The notes: generated by a model from the sequence alone, not told the origin. Counted from the first letter of the stretch, positions 1 through 8,817 are shown. The stretch: 22,644 nucleotides of DNA from CAZEPJ01 sp964514105 (GCA_964514105.1 CAZEPJ010000072.1:1-22644); one strand, 5' to 3'. Program-made: numbers and translations.

Positions 1-197
1 TCCCCCGCGGCTCCGGTACGATTGAGCCCAGGCGCTCTTTTTCCTTGGGGGGGGGTCGAATCCGCGAGGATCCGGGAGCGACTCGGGCCCCTTGTCGGGG
101 AAAAGCATGGGTTGGGTGGGCGTGCGAGGGCCGCGCCCCGGACGGTCGGACGCCCTCGATTCCCTTTTGGGTGTGGTTGCGAAAAGGGGGAGAGGCC

Positions 198-2000
198 ATG
201 GCGACCGTGGGTGAAATGCTCGTGGAGGCCGGGGCCGTGACCAGGGCCCAGCTCCAGGCGGCCCTGGAGGGCCAAAGGGCGCGGCCAGGGGCATCCCTGG
301 CCGAAATCCTCGTGGCATCGGGGGCCCTGACGGACAGGCAGTGGGCCGACGCCGTGGCCCGGAAGACGGGCTGCCGCAGCGTGGACCTGGACCGGGTGGC
401 CATGGACGCCGAGATGAGGCACCTCATCCCGCTGGGCCTCGCCCGGAGGCATCATTGCCTCCCCATCCGGCGCAGCGAAGGGGTGCTCTGGGTGGCGATG
501 GTCGATCCCACGGATGAGGGGACCTTGAACAAGCTCTCGGCCGCCTGTTCGTGCACCGTCCGGGCCGCGGTCACTGGGCCAGAGGCCCTTCAGCGGGGCC
601 ACAGACGTCTGTACGGCGAGGGGGAGGCGGGTCGCTTTGCTACCCCGGCGACCTCGGCGCAGGGGAAGGCCGGCGAAAGGGGGGAATCCGATGGGGGGGT
701 GACCGGGTCCCAAGGGCGCAAGATGGAGACCCTTATGCAGACGGCCATCGATGCCGCACGGGAGATCGAGCCCGGAGCCGACGCCTCGGAGGAGACGTCC
801 AGGGGCCTGACCGACATCGACACCAAGGGGAGTTCTCCCATCGTTCGCCTGGTCAATTCGCTGCTGATCAAGGCCGTGCGGATGAATGCCAGCGACATCC
901 ACGTGGAGCCTTTCGAGGACGAGGTGCGGGTGCGATATCGCATCGACGGGGCCCTCGTCAAGGTGCTCGAGGCGACCTCGAGCGCCAAGCACGAGATCGT
1001 CTCCCGCATCAAGGTGATGGCCATGATGGATATCGCGGAGAGACGGATCCCCCAGGACGGGCGGCTGCGGGTCCGGCTGGACGACGGGACTGTGGTGGAT
1101 TTTCGTCTCAACACCCTCCCCAGCGTCCACGGGGAGAAGGTGGTGCTGCGCATCCTGGGCCAGGGCGAGATCCGGGGGGACATCTCCCAGCTCGGGTTCG
1201 GGAACGAGGGGTTCCGGCTCGTGAGCGAGGCCATCAAGAACCCCTTTGGCATGATCCTGGTAACGGGACCCACGGGAAGCGGGAAAACGACGACCCTGTA
1301 CACCATCCTCCAGCAGCTCAACACAGAGGACGTCAACATCGTCACCGCGGAGGACCCGGTGGAGTATCGCCTCAAGGGCATCACCCAGGTCAACGTGCGC
1401 CCTTCCATCGGGTTCAGCTTCGACACGGCCCTTCGGGCATTCCTCCGGCAGGACCCCGACATCATCCTGGTGGGAGAGATGCGGGACTACGAGACCGCGG
1501 CCATCGCCACACGGGCGGCCCTCACGGGACATCTGGTCTTGTCCACCGTCCACACCAACGACTGCCCGTCCACCGTGGTGCGCCTGGTGGACATGGGCAT
1601 CGAGCCGTACATCGTGGCCTCCTCGGTGAAACTCGTCATCGCCCAGCGGCTGGTGCGGCGCATCTGCCCCGCCTGCCGGGAGGAAGTGCCGGTGGGTGAG
1701 GCAGAGAAGATGGAGGTGGACGAAGGCGTCCTTTCGGCACTGGAACACATGTTCCGGGGGAAGGGCTGCCAGGGATGTCACGGAATCGGCTACCGGGGCC
1801 GGGCACCGGTCTTCGAGGTCATGCCCGTGCGGACTCTGGAGATGAAGCGGGTTATTACCGAAGGGGCCACCGAGGTCCAGGTGGCCCAGGTGGCCAAGAA
1901 GGAGGGCATGCGAACCCTCAGGGATCAGGCCCTGGACATGGTCAACGAGGGGATCACAACGCTGGAGGAAGCCGTCGGGATCCTCATGGCCGAGTTGTGA
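198..2000 (+). CDS. GspE/PilB-family type II secretion / type IV pilus assembly ATPase
   Basis: A 600-residue hexameric ATPase that would power pilus extension or type II secretion from the cytoplasmic face of the inner membrane. Residues 1-140 look like the MshEN/T2SSE N-terminal domain. After a variable linker (about 145-200), the core carries ASDIHVEP and RIPQDGR. Walker A is GPTGSGKTT (357-365), Walker B region DPDIILVGEMRD (419-430), and the zinc-binding tetracysteine is C490/C493/C524/C527. The ATG at 198 follows a GGGAGAGG ribosome site; an in-frame TTG at 45 would add 51 non-conserved residues and is rejected. The intact C-terminal tetracysteine favours PilB/GspE over the retraction ATPase PilT. 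No other pilus or secretion gene lies in the window, so which machine it serves is not resolved. Confidence 0.95.
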   Translation: MATVGEMLVEAGAVTRAQLQAALEGQRARPGASLAEILVASGALTDRQWADAVARKTGCRSVDLDRVAMDAEMRHLIPLGLARRHHCLPIRRSEGVLWVAMVDPTDEGTLNKLSAACSCTVRAAVTGPEALQRGHRRLYGEGEAGRFATPATSAQGKAGERGESDGGVTGSQGRKMETLMQTAIDAAREIEPGADASEETSRGLTDIDTKGSSPIVRLVNSLLIKAVRMNASDIHVEPFEDEVRVRYRIDGALVKVLEATSSAKHEIVSRIKVMAMMDIAERRIPQDGRLRVRLDDGTVVDFRLNTLPSVHGEKVVLRILGQGEIRGDISQLGFGNEGFRLVSEAIKNPFGMILVTGPTGSGKTTTLYTILQQLNTEDVNIVTAEDPVEYRLKGITQVNVRPSIGFSFDTALRAFLRQDPDIILVGEMRDYETAAIATRAALTGHLVLSTVHTNDCPSTVVRLVDMGIEPYIVASSVKLVIAQRLVRRICPACREEVPVGEAEKMEVDEGVLSALEHMFRGKGCQGCHGIGYRGRAPVFEVMPVRTLEMKRVITEGATEVQVAQVAKKEGMRTLRDQALDMVNEGITTLEEAVGILMAEL

Positions 2001-2107
2001 GGGACGGGCCCCAGATGTGGCAGGCGGCGGCAAGGTACGGGATTTCCCTGACCCTTGAGTAGGCCGGGAGGGTGGCGGTTGTTCGGGAGAGGGCGGAGGA
2101 GGACGGG

Positions 2108-2944
2108 ATGGAGACCTCAAGGGGGGTGGAGGGGTCCCGGCGGATGGAGGAGGCCCTGGGGCGCGTGGCCCTGTTCCGGGGACTTTCCCGGACAGAGAGG
2201 GCGCAGCTCGCCCAGGGGGCACAGGTCCGGCTCTGGGGCGAGGGGAAGCTGATCTTCCGGGAGGGAGACCCCGGACGGAGCCTCTTTCTCGTGCTCGACG
2301 GTCTGGTCAAGATGTTCACGCACGACCACCGGGGAGACCGCATCCTGCTGGCGGCCCTGGGACCGGACCAGTCCTTCGGCGCCACGGGGCTGCTCACCGG
2401 AGCCCCCCGAAGCGCCTCGGTGCTCGCCGCCGAGGAGAGCCTGCTGGCCGAACTCCCCCTGGCGGTCCTGGAAGAGACCTTCCGGCAGCACCCCGAGATC
2501 CTCAAGACCCTCAACGAACTGAGCGTGACGCGGCTCAACGTGTCGCGAGACGCCAAGGCCAGCGTCGGCGCCCAGGACCGCCGGGCGCACCCGCGGCTCA
2601 ACATCCAACTCCCCGTGGAGTTCGAGGCCTTCCCAAACCGTGGCGGGGGGGGGACGGGACGGGGCCAGGGCCGTCTGCACGGCACCACGTTGGACATCTC
2701 CTTAGGGGGCTTGAGGCTTCGGATGGACGAGCCGGCGGCCCTCGACCTGCAGGTCGGCACCGAGCTGTCCCTGGAGGTGAGGCTGGCCGGGGACGCGGTG
2801 CCCCTCAGCGCCTGGGGTCGTATCCGCAGCCGTGCCCCCGGTCGAGCGCCTGGTTGCGTCCTGTACGGCGTGATGTTCGAGGAGATGAAGACAACGGATA
2901 CGGCCCGCCTCAAGCAGCTCATCTACGGCCCGGATCCCACATGA
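2108..2944 (+). CDS. Cyclic-nucleotide-binding-like domain fused to PilZ (c-di-GMP) domain
   Basis: A 278-residue cytoplasmic sensor. Residues about 15-130 form a CRP-like cNMP-binding domain (LFRGLS, FREGDPG, FLVLDG, R101-S102). Residues about 155-275 form a PilZ domain with both c-di-GMP motifs: RxxxR (R159-R163) and DxSxxG (D196, S198, G201). There is no helix-turn-helix, so it is a signalling effector, not a CRP-type transcription factor. In the phosphate-binding cassette, the Glu that contacts the cAMP ribose in CRP is Ala92, so cAMP may not be its ligand. The ATG at 2108 has GGAGGA upstream; an in-frame GTG at 2072 lacks a better site. It lies 107 bases after the PilB/GspE-like ATPase on the same strand. 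PilZ proteins commonly regulate pili and motility, so a link to that ATPase is plausible. Confidence 0.88.
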   Translation: METSRGVEGSRRMEEALGRVALFRGLSRTERAQLAQGAQVRLWGEGKLIFREGDPGRSLFLVLDGLVKMFTHDHRGDRILLAALGPDQSFGATGLLTGAPRSASVLAAEESLLAELPLAVLEETFRQHPEILKTLNELSVTRLNVSRDAKASVGAQDRRAHPRLNIQLPVEFEAFPNRGGGGTGRGQGRLHGTTLDISLGGLRLRMDEPAALDLQVGTELSLEVRLAGDAVPLSAWGRIRSRAPGRAPGCVLYGVMFEEMKTTDTARLKQLIYGPDPT

Positions 2945-2969
2945 GGCCCGCCCCTGGTGGGAGGCCTTT
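2944..2969 (+). terminator. Weak hairpin after the PilZ gene
   Basis: AGGCC (2944-2948) pairs with GGCCT (2963-2967), and an inner CCC (2951-2953) can pair with GGG (2959-2961). Only three T residues follow. It begins at the last base of the PilZ gene's stop codon, so it could weakly separate that gene from adenine deaminase. It is short and lacks a real T tract. Confidence 0.3.
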
Positions 2970-3042
2970 GCGAGGGCGCGACTACGGGAGGGCGGGGTGG
3001 GGTCCCCCTTGGGATCTTGCACATGCGGGGAGGGAGCGGTTC

Positions 3043-4758
3043 ATGCAGATCGATGCGGCTTGGTTGGATGCAGCCACCGGGCGGGTCCCCGTTGACCTGC
3101 TCCTGAAGAACGCGCGGTTGGTGAACGTTTTTTCCGGACAAGTCCAGGAGGCCCACATCGGCGTGCATATGGGGCGGTTCGTGGGTCCGGGAACGCACCG
3201 GGCGAAACGGATCTTGGATCTCAAGGGGCGCTACCTTTCCCCGGGGTTCATCGACGGCCACTGTCATCTGGAATCAACCATGCTGTCGCCTCGAGAGTTT
3301 GCCCGGGCGACCCTGCCCCGGGGGACCACCGCCGTTGTGGCGGATCCCCACGAGATCGCCAACGTCATGGGGCTCGAGGGGATTCGCTGGCTGCGAGAGG
3401 CTTGCCGGGGGGTCCCGTTTCGGTTTTACTTCACGCTCCCCTCGTGCGTGCCGGCCACCCGCCTGGAGACCTCGGGGGCGTCGCTGGAGGCGGACGATCT
3501 GAGCCTCCTGTCCGGCGAGCCGTGGGTGGCCGGTCTGGGCGAGATGATGAATTTCCCTGGGGTGATCCAGGGGGATCTCGGGGTGCTGGGCAAGTTGAAC
3601 CGCCTGGGGGGGCGGACCGTGGACGGCCATGCCCCTGGGCTTTCGGGCGCCGCCCTCAATGCGTACATCTCGTGCGGCATCGGGTCGGACCACGAATGCA
3701 CGGATCTCACAGAGGCCCGGGAAAAGCTGGATCGGGGGATGCGCATCATGATCCGCGAGGGGAGCACGGCCAGAAACCTGGCGACCCTCCTTCCCCTGGT
3801 CAACGAGCGCACCTGCGGGCGCTGCCTCCTGGTGACCGATGATCGAACCCCCGAGGAGCTCCTCCGACGGGGGCATCTCGATACCGTCCTGGCGCAGGCC
3901 GTGGACCTGGGGCTGGATCCCATTCTCGCCATCCGGATGGTCACCCTCAATCCGGCCGAGTATTTCGGTTTGCGCGAGCTGGGGGCCGTGGCGCCGGGGC
4001 GGTGGGCCGATGCCGTGGTCATGGATTCCATCCGGCCGCCGAATCCGGTGATGACCCTGGTGGGCGGCCAGGTGGTGTGGCGGCAGGGGGAGGGACTGCG
4101 GGGATTCGGGCGGGACAGGGCGCCCGACGCGGCGCCGTCGTTCCACGTGGCCCCCTTGACCCCAGAGGCGTTTCGAATCCCCGCCCGGTCGGGCCGCATC
4201 CGGGTCATGGAGCGTGTGCCGGGCCAGATCCTGACGAGGCAGCGGCGGGAGAGGCCGCTGGTGCGGTCCGGGGCGGTGGAGTCCGATCCCTCCAGGGACA
4301 TCCTGAAGATCGCCGTGGTCGAGCGGCACCGGGCCTCGGGTCGAGTGGGCCTGGGGTTCGTGCGAGGTTTCGGCCTCACGCGGGGCGCCCTGGCGTCCTC
4401 GGTGGCCCACGACGCCCACAACGTGATCGCCGTGGGGGTGAGGGACGAGGAGCTCTTGCGCGCCGTCGGGGCCGTATGCGCCATGGGGGGGGGCATCGCG
4501 GTGGTGGAGGGGGCGAGGGTGACTTCCAGACTTCCCCTGCCCGTGGCGGGTCTCATCTCTTTGTGGCGGCTGGAGCGGGTCGCCAGGGCGCACCAGGAAG
4601 CGAGGGATGCCGCGGCACGGCTGGGTTGCACCCTGGAGGACCCGTTCATGGCCCTCTCCTTTCTGGCCCTGCCCGTCATTCCCGAACTGAAGCTCACGGA
4701 TCGGGGCTTGGTGGACGTGGGGAGTTTCTCCCTGGTGGGGCTCTTCGATGGGGGATGA
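3043..4758 (+). CDS. ade: Adenine deaminase (adenine to hypoxanthine)
   Basis: A 571-residue enzyme of the amidohydrolase superfamily that hydrolyses adenine to hypoxanthine and ammonia in purine salvage. The length matches bacterial Ade/AdeC (about 570-590). Metal and active-site motifs are present in the expected order: GHCHLEST (H73, H75, E77), DPHEIANV (H103, E104), GEMMNFPGV (E167), DGHAPG (H196), SDHECT (H217, E218) and VTDDRTPEELL (D266/D267). The C-terminal adenine deaminase domain (about 390-571) is complete. The ATG at 3043 is preceded by GGGGAGGGA; a long in-frame upstream extension overlaps the PilZ gene and is not coding-like. I see no purine riboswitch in the 98-base leader. No other purine gene is nearby. 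Confidence 0.95.
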   Translation: MQIDAAWLDAATGRVPVDLLLKNARLVNVFSGQVQEAHIGVHMGRFVGPGTHRAKRILDLKGRYLSPGFIDGHCHLESTMLSPREFARATLPRGTTAVVADPHEIANVMGLEGIRWLREACRGVPFRFYFTLPSCVPATRLETSGASLEADDLSLLSGEPWVAGLGEMMNFPGVIQGDLGVLGKLNRLGGRTVDGHAPGLSGAALNAYISCGIGSDHECTDLTEAREKLDRGMRIMIREGSTARNLATLLPLVNERTCGRCLLVTDDRTPEELLRRGHLDTVLAQAVDLGLDPILAIRMVTLNPAEYFGLRELGAVAPGRWADAVVMDSIRPPNPVMTLVGGQVVWRQGEGLRGFGRDRAPDAAPSFHVAPLTPEAFRIPARSGRIRVMERVPGQILTRQRRERPLVRSGAVESDPSRDILKIAVVERHRASGRVGLGFVRGFGLTRGALASSVAHDAHNVIAVGVRDEELLRAVGAVCAMGGGIAVVEGARVTSRLPLPVAGLISLWRLERVARAHQEARDAAARLGCTLEDPFMALSFLALPVIPELKLTDRGLVDVGSFSLVGLFDGG

Positions 4759-4858
4759 GCACGCACGATCCCTGAAGAGAAAGACGCGCGATCGCTTGAG
4801 ATAGGGATCCCGATTCCCGGCATGCACGGGCGTGGGGGCTGCACGGGGACAGGAGTCG

Positions 4859-6826
4859 ATGATGGGCCATGATGGGGACCTGAGCGGCGTCAAGGCCGTG
4901 GAGATCAAGGAGGTGGAGGAAAAGCTCGAGAAGATCAGGATCAAGGATCTCGAGATCTCGGGGTTTCGAGATTTGGGAGGGATCCTTTCCAAAGCGATCT
5001 TCGCCATCGGGCTGGGGATGAGCCTCTTTCACATCTACGTCCTGACCATCCGGGCCATCGACCCGTGGTACTTCCGCACCATGCACGTGGTGTTCACAGG
5101 TGTGCTGGTCTTCCTGCTGGTCCCCGGCTGGAAGACCCGAGTCAAGGATCGAGTGCACCCGGTGGACCTGTTGTTCTTGGTCCTCACCGTGGCCCCGGCG
5201 GTCTATATCTTCATCGAGTTCGACGACTGGATCTATCGCGTGGGGGTACTCCCCACCGCGTGGGATTTCGTCTTCTCCCTGATGTTCGTCGCGGCGGTCT
5301 GGGAGATGGCGAGGCGCACAACCGGCTGGCCCCTGGCGATACTGGCCGCGGCGTTCATCCTGTACGGGTACTTGGGTCCCCACATGCCGGGCCTGCTGTA
5401 CCACAAGGGGTACTCCTGGCCGAGGATGATGACCTACCTTTTCAGCCTGGACGGGATCCTGGGCCTGCCCATCCTGGCCTCAGCCCACTACATCTTCTTG
5501 TTCGTGCTGTTCGGGGCCTTCGTGGAGGTCTCAGGCGCCGGGAGATTCTTCGTGGATTTCGCCCGGTGTGCCGCCGGCCGGCTCCGGGGGGGGCCTGCCA
5601 AGGTCTCGATCATATCCAGCGCCCTGATCGGCACGGCCTCGGGCTCCTCGGTGGCCAATGTGGTGGTGGACGGGGTGTTCAACATCCCATTCATGAAGGC
5701 CAGCGGCTTCCGGCCGTCCGTGGCCGGGGCGGTGGAGGCGATGAACTCCACGGGCGGCCAGATCGTGCCGCCGGTCATGGGGGCGGGGGCCTTTCTCATG
5801 GCCGAGATCTTGGGCGTGCCGTATTCCAAGGTCTGCCTCGCCGCCATCATCCCGGCGCTCCTTTACTACTCCGCGGCCTACTGGATGATTGATTTCTACT
5901 CGGCATCGGCGGGGCTCAGGGGGATGCGGCGCGAGGAGCTGCCGGTGCTGCGCACCATCATGGCGCAGAGGGGCTATCTTCTTGTCCCCATCTTGATCCT
6001 GCTGGCCTGCCTCATGATCTTTCTGTACTCGCCGTACCGATCGGCCATGCTGGCCATCATCTCCCTCATCGTGGCAAGCTGGCTGAGGAGGGCCACGCGC
6101 ATGGGGTTCAAGGCCGTGGTGCAGACTTTGTCCAAGGGTGCCCGGGCCTCCGTCGAGATCGCCGCGACCTGCGCCGTGGCCGGCATCATCGTGGGCGTCC
6201 TGACGCAAACCGGCCTGGGCATGAAGTTCGCCATGATCATCATCAATCACTCCGGGGGGAATCTCCTTCTGGCTCTCATCTTCACCATGCTCATCGCCAT
6301 CGTCCTGGGGATGGGCATGCCCACCACAGCGGCCTACGCCATCTGTGCCTCCGTGCTGGCACCGGCCCTCATTCAGCTCAAGGTGCCGGCCATGGCAGCC
6401 CATCTGTTCATCTTCTACTTCGCCTGCATCTCGGCGCTGACCCCACCCGTTGCCTTGGCCTCCTTTGCAGCCGCTGCCATCGCCAATGCCAAAACGTGGG
6501 ATGTGGGCTGGCAGGGGATGCGTTTCGCCATTGCCGGCTTCCTGATCCCGTACATGTTCGTGTACGGTCCGGCCATGGTGCTGGAGGGGACGCCGATGGA
6601 GATCGCACTGGCCATCGTCTCCGGCATCACGGGGACCGCTGCCTTGGCAGCGGCGGTGCAGGGCTGGTTTCTCTGGAGAGCCACGACTCCGGAGCGGATG
6701 GCCCTGCTGGTGGCGGCCCTGGGACTCATCAAACCGGGCTGGAGGAGCGACCTGCTGGGTCTGGGGATCCTCGTGGTCGTCCTGGGGCTTCAGTACCACC
6801 GGGGCAAGGGTCGCCCCGCCACCTGA
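4859..6826 (+). CDS. TRAP transporter fused permease (4TM/12TM, DctQM fusion)
   Basis: A 655-residue integral membrane protein in which the small (DctQ-like, 4TM) and large (DctM-like, 12TM) TRAP subunits are one chain. These permeases use an ion gradient and a periplasmic receptor, normally of the TAXI type, to import organic acids. The first 45 residues are charged and probably helical; hydrophobic segments follow throughout. Typical family motifs are GTASGSSVANVVVDG, NSTGGQIVPPVMGAGAF, GMGMPTTAAYAI and SALTPPVALASFAAAAIA. AGGAG at 4851-4855 serves ATG 4859 or the adjacent ATG 4862. An in-frame GTG at 4832 lacks such a site. No TAXI or DctP receptor gene is in the window. The substrate cannot be read from sequence. 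Confidence 0.93.
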   Translation: MMGHDGDLSGVKAVEIKEVEEKLEKIRIKDLEISGFRDLGGILSKAIFAIGLGMSLFHIYVLTIRAIDPWYFRTMHVVFTGVLVFLLVPGWKTRVKDRVHPVDLLFLVLTVAPAVYIFIEFDDWIYRVGVLPTAWDFVFSLMFVAAVWEMARRTTGWPLAILAAAFILYGYLGPHMPGLLYHKGYSWPRMMTYLFSLDGILGLPILASAHYIFLFVLFGAFVEVSGAGRFFVDFARCAAGRLRGGPAKVSIISSALIGTASGSSVANVVVDGVFNIPFMKASGFRPSVAGAVEAMNSTGGQIVPPVMGAGAFLMAEILGVPYSKVCLAAIIPALLYYSAAYWMIDFYSASAGLRGMRREELPVLRTIMAQRGYLLVPILILLACLMIFLYSPYRSAMLAIISLIVASWLRRATRMGFKAVVQTLSKGARASVEIAATCAVAGIIVGVLTQTGLGMKFAMIIINHSGGNLLLALIFTMLIAIVLGMGMPTTAAYAICASVLAPALIQLKVPAMAAHLFIFYFACISALTPPVALASFAAAAIANAKTWDVGWQGMRFAIAGFLIPYMFVYGPAMVLEGTPMEIALAIVSGITGTAALAAAVQGWFLWRATTPERMALLVAALGLIKPGWRSDLLGLGILVVVLGLQYHRGKGRPAT

Positions 6827-6868
6827 TTGCGCAGGAGGCTCTCGGGTCCATCCGCCGCACGGCGGTCC

Positions 6869-6915
6869 TTGACACCGGGCGAGCGTGTGTGCTAATTCGA
6901 CAGTCGACTATCGAC
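6869..6915 (+). promoter_or_regulatory. Sigma70-type promoter with triple TCGAC heptamer repeat
   Basis: A perfect TTGACA -35 (6869-6874), a 16-base spacer, and an extended -10 (TG at 6888-6889, GCTAAT at 6891-6896) lie in the 199-base gap before the MmgE/PrpD gene. Immediately downstream, TCGAC occurs three times at exact 7-base spacing (6897, 6904, 6911). The middle copy is centred in the palindrome AGTCGACT (6902-6909). The position over the expected start of transcription suits a repressor site. The FCD GntR protein encoded at 8818 is the obvious candidate, but that pairing is inference. Confidence 0.6.
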
Positions 6916-7025
6916 GATGGGTCCCGTGGAATGTGGGTCGGGGTCTGCCTTTGTGAGTTGCGGCCTCTCAACCGGCCCCCGGGGTAACGGGGACCGGGGC
7001 CGTCGGGCGTGGGGAGGACAGGGCC

Positions 7026-8381
7026 ATGAGCGGGGATCTGACGCTGGCGAGGCAACTGGCTCGATTTGTCTGCGGCTTGTCCTACGCCGATCTCGGCTCC
7101 CACCAGGTGCAGAAGGTCAAGGACTACTTTCTGGACTGGTTGGGTTCTGCCTATGCGGGAAAGACGCTGCCGCCCACGCGGATGATGGTGGATCTGGTGC
7201 GCAGCCTCGGGGGGACGCCCGAGGCCACCGTGATCCCCGAGGGGACCAAGAGCAGCTGCCTTCAGGCCGCGCTGGTGAACGGGGCGTCTTCCCATGTGGT
7301 GGAGATGGACGACCTGCACCGGGAATCCATCCTGCATCCGGCCACGGCCATCATCCCGGCGGTGCTGGCGGCCGCCGAGCGGCGGGGTGCCTCGGGGAAG
7401 GATCTCATGGTGGGCATCGTGGCCGGTTACGAGGTGGGAATCCGAGTCGCCTTGGCGGCGGGCACGAGCCACTATCGCTACTGGCACAACACCGCCACGT
7501 GCGGTACCTTCGGGGCGGCCGCCGGAGCGGGCAAGATCCTGGGACTGAGCGAGGATCAGATGGTCTGGGCCCTGGGTTCCGCGGGCACCCAAGCCGGGGG
7601 GCTGTGGGAGTTCCTGACGGAGAACGCCATGAGCAAACAGCTCCACGCGGCCAAGGCCGCCATGAACGGCCTGCTGGCGGCCCTGCTGGCCCAGCGGGGT
7701 TTCACGGGGGCTGCCCGGATCCTGGAAGGGGATAAGGGGTTCTTCCGGGCCACGTCCCAGGACTTCGACGAGGGCAAGTGCGTCGAGGGCCTGGGACGTG
7801 TCTCCATGTGGGAGCGCAACTCCCTCAAGTACCACGCCTCGTGCGGACACACCCACTCGACCATAGACGCCGTGCTGGCGGCCACGGGGGGGCGCCACTG
7901 CAAGGCGGAGGATGTCGCAGAGGTGAACGTGAGGGTGTACCAGGCTTCCCTGGACCTCCTCGAGAACGTTCGTCCCACGAGCCCGTACCTGGCCAAGTTC
8001 AGTCTCCCCTTCTGCGTGGCCCTGGCCCTGGGAAGGGGCCGAGTGGGGTTCGCCGACTTCGACGAGACCAGCCTCCGGGACCCGGAGATCCGCGCCATGA
8101 TGGCCAAGGTGCGGCTGCGCAGCGACGCAATGCTGACCGCGGCCTTTCCCCGGAGGTGGCCGGCCGCGGTGGAAATCCTCACGCGGGACGGCATGCGGCT
8201 GCGGGGCAGCAGCGAATTCCCCAAGGGAGATCCGGAGAACCCCTTGTCCCCGGGGGAAGTGGCCTCCAAATTCCGGGACCTCACCGGAGCCGTCCTGGCA
8301 CCTGGCAGGGCGGATCTCCTGATCGAGCGAGTCGGGGCCCTGGATGAATTGGGGGACATGGCCCATCTGCTCAAGGCCTGA
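7026..8381 (+). CDS. MmgE/PrpD family protein (2-methylcitrate dehydratase-like)
   Basis: A 451-residue soluble protein of the MmgE/PrpD superfamily. Known members act on di- and tricarboxylates: 2-methylcitrate dehydratase, cis-aconitate decarboxylase and iminodisuccinate epimerase. Family signatures seen are an N-terminal helical domain with DYFLDWLGSAYAG, NGASSHVVEMDDLHRES (the usual N/D/D/H region), HPATAIIPAVLAAAE, GYEVGIRVA, TCGTFGAAAGAGKILGL and KYHASCGHTHSTIDA. Length is typical for the family. The ATG at 7026 follows GGGGAGGAC. It has its own promoter 130 bases upstream and follows the TRAP permease gene on the same strand, which suggests that it processes an imported organic acid. 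The exact reaction cannot be assigned. Confidence 0.9.
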   Translation: MSGDLTLARQLARFVCGLSYADLGSHQVQKVKDYFLDWLGSAYAGKTLPPTRMMVDLVRSLGGTPEATVIPEGTKSSCLQAALVNGASSHVVEMDDLHRESILHPATAIIPAVLAAAERRGASGKDLMVGIVAGYEVGIRVALAAGTSHYRYWHNTATCGTFGAAAGAGKILGLSEDQMVWALGSAGTQAGGLWEFLTENAMSKQLHAAKAAMNGLLAALLAQRGFTGAARILEGDKGFFRATSQDFDEGKCVEGLGRVSMWERNSLKYHASCGHTHSTIDAVLAATGGRHCKAEDVAEVNVRVYQASLDLLENVRPTSPYLAKFSLPFCVALALGRGRVGFADFDETSLRDPEIRAMMAKVRLRSDAMLTAAFPRRWPAAVEILTRDGMRLRGSSEFPKGDPENPLSPGEVASKFRDLTGAVLAPGRADLLIERVGALDELGDMAHLLKA

Positions 8382-8616
8382 ATGGGGGCGGGGGGCTCGA
8401 TGACAGTGCGACGGCAATGGGGCTTCAGCAAGGCCGGGGAGCTCGTCTCCGGGATCCATTCACTGAGAATACTGGGTCTTGTCCTCCTTGGAACATGATG
8501 ATTCCGACGGGAAGACCAAGGACGGCATTTCGTGGCTTCTTGCGGGATCATCACGGAGGGGGGACTCCTGGAATTGGAGGGCGCAGGCGGGGGAATTGGA
8601 TGGAGGTGACCGACCG

Positions 8617-8772
8617 GTGAAATGGAATGCGTCCGTGTCCCTCCCGATCTGCAACGACGTGTATGTGATCCCCAATGGGTTCGCTGCCCCGCGGTGCGCC
8701 GCGTGCGATGCCATGGAAACGGACATCAGCCGGTACTGCCTCGGGGCGGCCGGCGAGCCGGTCCAGCCGTAG
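8617..8772 (+). CDS. Small Cys-containing protein, possible zinc-ribbon-like (unknown)
   Basis: A possible 51-residue protein starting at GTG 8617, with GGAGGTGA (8602-8609) seven bases upstream, which is a better ribosome site than many genes here have. It contains four cysteines: one near residue 12, a CxxC (CAAC) in the middle, and one in RYCLG. This pattern could bind a metal. It lies between the MmgE/PrpD and GntR genes on the same strand, 45 bases before the GntR start. The same frame is open back to an ATG at 8479, but that stretch does not look protein-like. I do not recognise the family. Its reality rests on the ribosome site and the cysteines only. Confidence 0.45.
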   Translation: MKWNASVSLPICNDVYVIPNGFAAPRCAACDAMETDISRYCLGAAGEPVQP

Positions 8773-8817
8773 GGTGTGCTGCGCGGCCCCCCCGCCGGGG
8801 GCAAGACAGGGGTTCCC

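Noticed and set aside
45..197. N-terminal extension of the PilB/GspE-like ATPase from TTG 45
   Set aside because: The 51 extra residues are not like the family and the ATG at 198 has a proper ribosome site.
1984..2922. 312-codon minus-strand open frame
   Set aside because: It lies opposite the cNMP-PilZ gene, is Ser/Arg/Pro-rich and lacks motifs; the + strand gene is well supported.
2945..3042. Purine riboswitch ahead of adenine deaminase
   Set aside because: The leader is short and lacks the three-way junction core; only a weak hairpin is present.
3274..5007. 577-codon minus-strand open frame
   Set aside because: It is a shadow of adenine deaminase and the gap after it; composition is His/Pro/Arg-rich and no domain is recognisable.
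6729..8459. 576-codon minus-strand open frame
   Set aside because: It is antisense to the MmgE/PrpD gene, which has clear family motifs, and is GC-driven with no family features.
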